Below are positions 6,696 to 8,217 of a DNA stretch of 8,217 nucleotides, piece after piece. Under the pieces are notes generated by a model. That model was given only the letters and a program-made list of their open reading frames with translations, ran no database searches and was not told where the DNA came from. The stretch's first letter is position 1. Each line of letters starts with the position of its first letter. This stretch comes from Lentisphaeria bacterium (GTDB lineage Bacteria; Verrucomicrobiota; Lentisphaeria; Victivallales; JAUVCU01), in NCBI GenBank assembly GCA_030590715.1, contig JAUVCU010000054.1:1-8217 (forward strand). Reading direction: 5' to 3'. A program made the position numbers and the translations under genes.

Positions 6696-7707
6696 TTATT
6701 CTTTTATGATTTTGAGCAGAGGAAGTTTCTCTATTGCCTTGCTGAATTCATCTATTAGAGCTTTGCTCTGACGTTTGAATGTTCCGCTCAGATCAGCGTT
6801 TTATCCTTTGAAATCAACTTTGAAACTGAGTGAATTCGGCGCTTTCTTGAAAACAGTAATTGGTTGTGTGTTATCCCACGTTGTTGCAGGTAATGTTGTT
6901 TTTTCCTCTCTTCTCAATTGTTACAGTGACCTGTTCGGGGATCTCTTTGCTGCTTACCTGAAGCATATCTGATTCTGAAGTATAGGTCATTCCTTTTTCT
7001 TCAATCTCTACATTAAACCATCTCTGTGCCGAATACTGTTCATTACTGTTGAATGATTTCCCAAGAACTAGTTTAGCTTTGTTTTCTGAACTCCAGCCTT
7101 TGAGCACCGCATCTCTGACTTCTTTTTCATAGTTCCACATATCACCACGATTAGTCGTGAAATTGACGATTATCCAGTTTCTGCTGTTTTCATGCCGAGC
7201 TTTCATTATTTCATTCCTGTACTGCCTAAACTCACTCTTGAATTTATGGATGAACGGGAATGGCATGTAGGTGTTCATTTTGTATACTTCTTCAAACTCT
7301 ATTTCAGCTGTTTTAAGCTTCTCTACTATTTTCGGCATTTTATTCAGAAGCAGCGTTTCAAACGACTTTTTCTCATTCTCAAACCACTCTCGCATTGTTT
7401 GTTGCTCGCCTTCAACCTTTCTGTATCCGTAGCTGTTACTGAACGATTCGAATGTGGGGTAGGTTTTGTAAAGAGCACCCGATGCTTTTCGATACTCTTC
7501 ATTTTGGATATAATTTGTCGCTTTGTCGAGAGCCTCTGCCATTTGTCTTTTCTGTTGCTGGTATTTTTCTTCGCTCCACACATGGCCGTATTCTGCTTCT
7601 TCTATACTCTGTTCCAGACTTTTTTTCTGTTTATCCATCATTTTTTGAACAAAGTATCCGGCTCCCAGTACTGAAATAATAATTAGAATAGTTTTGATAT
7701 TTGACAT
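6696..7707 (-). pseudogene. Unrecognised membrane-anchored protein, frameshifted and with an in-frame stop near its C-terminus
   Basis: From the ATG at 7707 the minus strand reads 278 codons to a TAA at 6871-6873. The last nine residues (NITCNNVG and the Asn before) look wrong. Dropping one A from the six-A run at 6899-6904 continues the protein as KTTLPATTWDN, then ITVFKKAPNSLSFKVDFKG, to a TAA at 6801-6803. Past that stop the same frame gives 34 more protein-like codons (NADLSGTFKRQSKAL, then IDEFSKAIEKLPLLK) to a TAA at 6696-6698. The implied ancestral length is 336 codons. The N-terminus has a membrane helix at about 4-20 (IKTILIIISVLGAGYFV) followed by a charged, Gln/Glu/Lys-rich helical region, possibly coiled coil; the C-terminal third is beta-like. 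I do not recognise the family. The 278-residue form could still be made. CGGAG at 7715-7719 on the minus strand, 7 nt from the ATG, is a good ribosome binding site, so the 5' end looks intact. Confidence 0.65.
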
Positions 7708-7740
7708 GTTTTAGCTCCGATTTATTCTTTATCAGCTGTA

Positions 7741-7761
7741 ATTATACGGTGTATTATACAC
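7741..7761 (-). promoter_or_regulatory. Promoter-like region with two TATAAT boxes and a palindrome
   Basis: On the minus strand the hexamer TATAAT occurs twice, at 7753-7758 and 7741-7746. The first lies inside the 13-bp perfect palindrome GTGTATTATACAC (7749-7761). The proximal box would place a transcript start about 25-30 nt before the ATG at 7707. No good -35 box is found at 17 bp: the nearest match is TTATCA at 7762-7767, with a 15-bp spacer to the proximal box. The palindrome could be an operator covering the promoter. It also lies directly at the truncated edge of the chemotaxis-gene remnant. Confidence 0.4.
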
Positions 7762-7767
7762 TGATAA

Positions 7768-8007
7768 TTCCAGCAAGGTTTTGCCGTTGTTGCTGAGGTG
7801 GTTCGAAGCCTTGCTATGCGAAGTGCCTAAGCCGCAACAAGCACATCTACTTTAATTGATGAATCTGTGAGAAATACCAATGCTGGTTCTACCGCGGCAG
7901 TAGAAGTGGCTCCAGACCATTCAATAAGTGAAATATCAACTGGTGGCAAAACAATGGATCCGCACAAGGTCATTCCGTTGGATGATGACGACTTTGATGA
8001 CTTTTAA
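7768..8007 (+). pseudogene. Decayed C-terminal remnant of a methyl-accepting chemotaxis protein
   Basis: In the frame ending at the TAA at 8005-8007 the codons from 7777 read GFAVVAEVVRSLAMRSA, then a TAA stop (7828-7830), then AATSTSTLIDESVRNTNAGS. This is the highly conserved cytoplasmic signalling region of chemoreceptors just after the hairpin tip (family pattern G-FAVVA-EVR-LA-RS-EAA--T--LI--SV), with the usual Glu codon replaced by a stop. The distal methylation-helix region of roughly a hundred residues that should follow is absent. The sequence jumps within about 20 residues to a receptor-like tail, KVIPLDDDDFDDF. Upstream of about 7771 no receptor sequence is visible, so the sensor, membrane and most of the signalling domain are gone. 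Chemoreceptors normally exceed 500 residues; fewer than 80 codons remain. There is no start codon or ribosome binding site. The 5' truncation, internal deletion and nonsense codon together make this a clear pseudogene. Confidence 0.88.
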
Positions 8008-8020
8008 TCAGTTTATAAAC

Positions 8021-8060
8021 AAAAAGCCAAGTCCTGATTTTTTCAGAACTTGGCTTTTTT
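8021..8060. terminator. Strong bidirectional intrinsic terminator
   Basis: AAAAAGCCAAGT (8021-8032) pairs with ACTTGGCTTTTT (8048-8059) over 12 bp. After a C-A mismatch, CTGA (8034-8037) pairs with TCAG (8043-8046) around a T5 loop. The stem is flanked by A residues on the left and ends in six T residues on the right, so it would work in both directions. It served the chemotaxis gene on the plus strand, 13 nt after its stop, and can serve the minus-strand gene ending at 8092. Confidence 0.9.
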
Positions 8061-8091
8061 ATGAAATACACTTTTAAAAAAAAGCTATTTT

Positions 8092-8217
8092 CTAGAAGTA
8101 AAGATCTCTTTCTCCAGCGCGAATTTGTTCCATTCTAGCTTTCAATTCCTCTTTACCTTTTCCTTCTTTCATATTCGCCATCTCGCGTTCAATCTGTTTG
8201 AAGCCTGCTTCAAGAGT
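8092..8217 (-). CDS. C-terminal end of an unrecognised charged protein, 5' part missing
   Basis: The minus strand is open from the right edge to a TAG at 8092-8094, giving the last 41 residues of a protein. They are rich in Lys, Glu and Arg and predicted helical (for example FKQIEREMANMKEGKGKEEL, then KARMEQIRAGERDLYF at the end). I do not recognise the family; a coiled-coil or helical tail is all that can be said. Support for coding comes from the open frame to the edge, the protein-like composition and the strong terminator placed just beyond its stop. It could also be the tail of a decayed gene, given its neighbours. Confidence 0.55.
   Translation of the reverse strand, partial: TLEAGFKQIEREMANMKEGKGKEELKARMEQIRAGERDLYF

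Noticed and set aside
7192..7674. Plus-strand open frame of 160 codons, Phe/Leu-rich
   Set aside because: It is the complement of the Lys/Glu-rich helical part of the minus-strand gene, whose start has a good ribosome binding site and a membrane helix. Phe and Leu richness is what antisense of AAR/GAR codons gives.
1..8217. tRNA, rRNA, CRISPR array, insertion sequence or prophage genes
   Set aside because: I saw no regularly spaced repeats, transposase motifs, terminal inverted repeats or tRNA-like cloverleaf segments on either strand.

Overview
This window looks like chromosomal DNA from a Gram-negative-type, moderately AT-rich bacterium. A signal-peptide-bearing, SurA-like chaperone/isomerase implies a periplasm. 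Combined with the folP-cdaA-ybbR gene order and the style of the GyrA, this leans towards the PVC superphylum (perhaps Lentisphaerota or relatives). That placement is a low-confidence inference; no rRNA or tRNA is present to anchor it.

Layout, left to right. (1) 1-623, minus strand: the N-terminal 207 codons of a SurA-like periplasmic peptidyl-prolyl isomerase, running off the left edge. (2) 624-968: a divergent intergenic region with a nested set of short repeats around a perfect 12-bp palindrome, and a small hairpin in the gyrA leader. (3) 969-3593: complete gyrA, followed by one strong and one weaker intrinsic terminator. (4) 3684-3916: a gap before folP, holding only a doubtful Cys-rich open frame. 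(5) 3917-6620: a tight three-gene unit of folP (dihydropteroate synthase), cdaA (membrane diadenylate cyclase, c-di-AMP synthesis) and ybbR/cdaR (membrane-anchored cyclase partner), with gaps of 1 and 3 nt. (6) 6621-6695: hairpins between convergent genes. (7) 6696-7707, minus strand: an unrecognised membrane-anchored protein gene whose 3' end carries a frameshift and an in-frame stop. (8) 7768-8007, plus strand: a gene remnant that conventional ORF calling would miss, the decayed C-terminal end of a methyl-accepting chemotaxis protein, still followed by an excellent terminator. (9) 8092-8217, minus strand: the last 41 codons of an unrecognised charged protein.

How the genes work together: gyrA is a stand-alone housekeeping gene here, with no gyrB beside it. 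CdaA makes c-di-AMP at the membrane and YbbR-type proteins are its known regulators; folP is probably co-transcribed with them but has no direct biochemical link visible here. The right-hand 1.5 kb is different in character. It holds two broken genes side by side, one of them reduced to under 80 codons, which points to a decaying, rearranged accessory locus. I do not see a complete new biological system. The most informative unannotated content is this pair of gene remnants and the repeat cluster upstream of gyrA.
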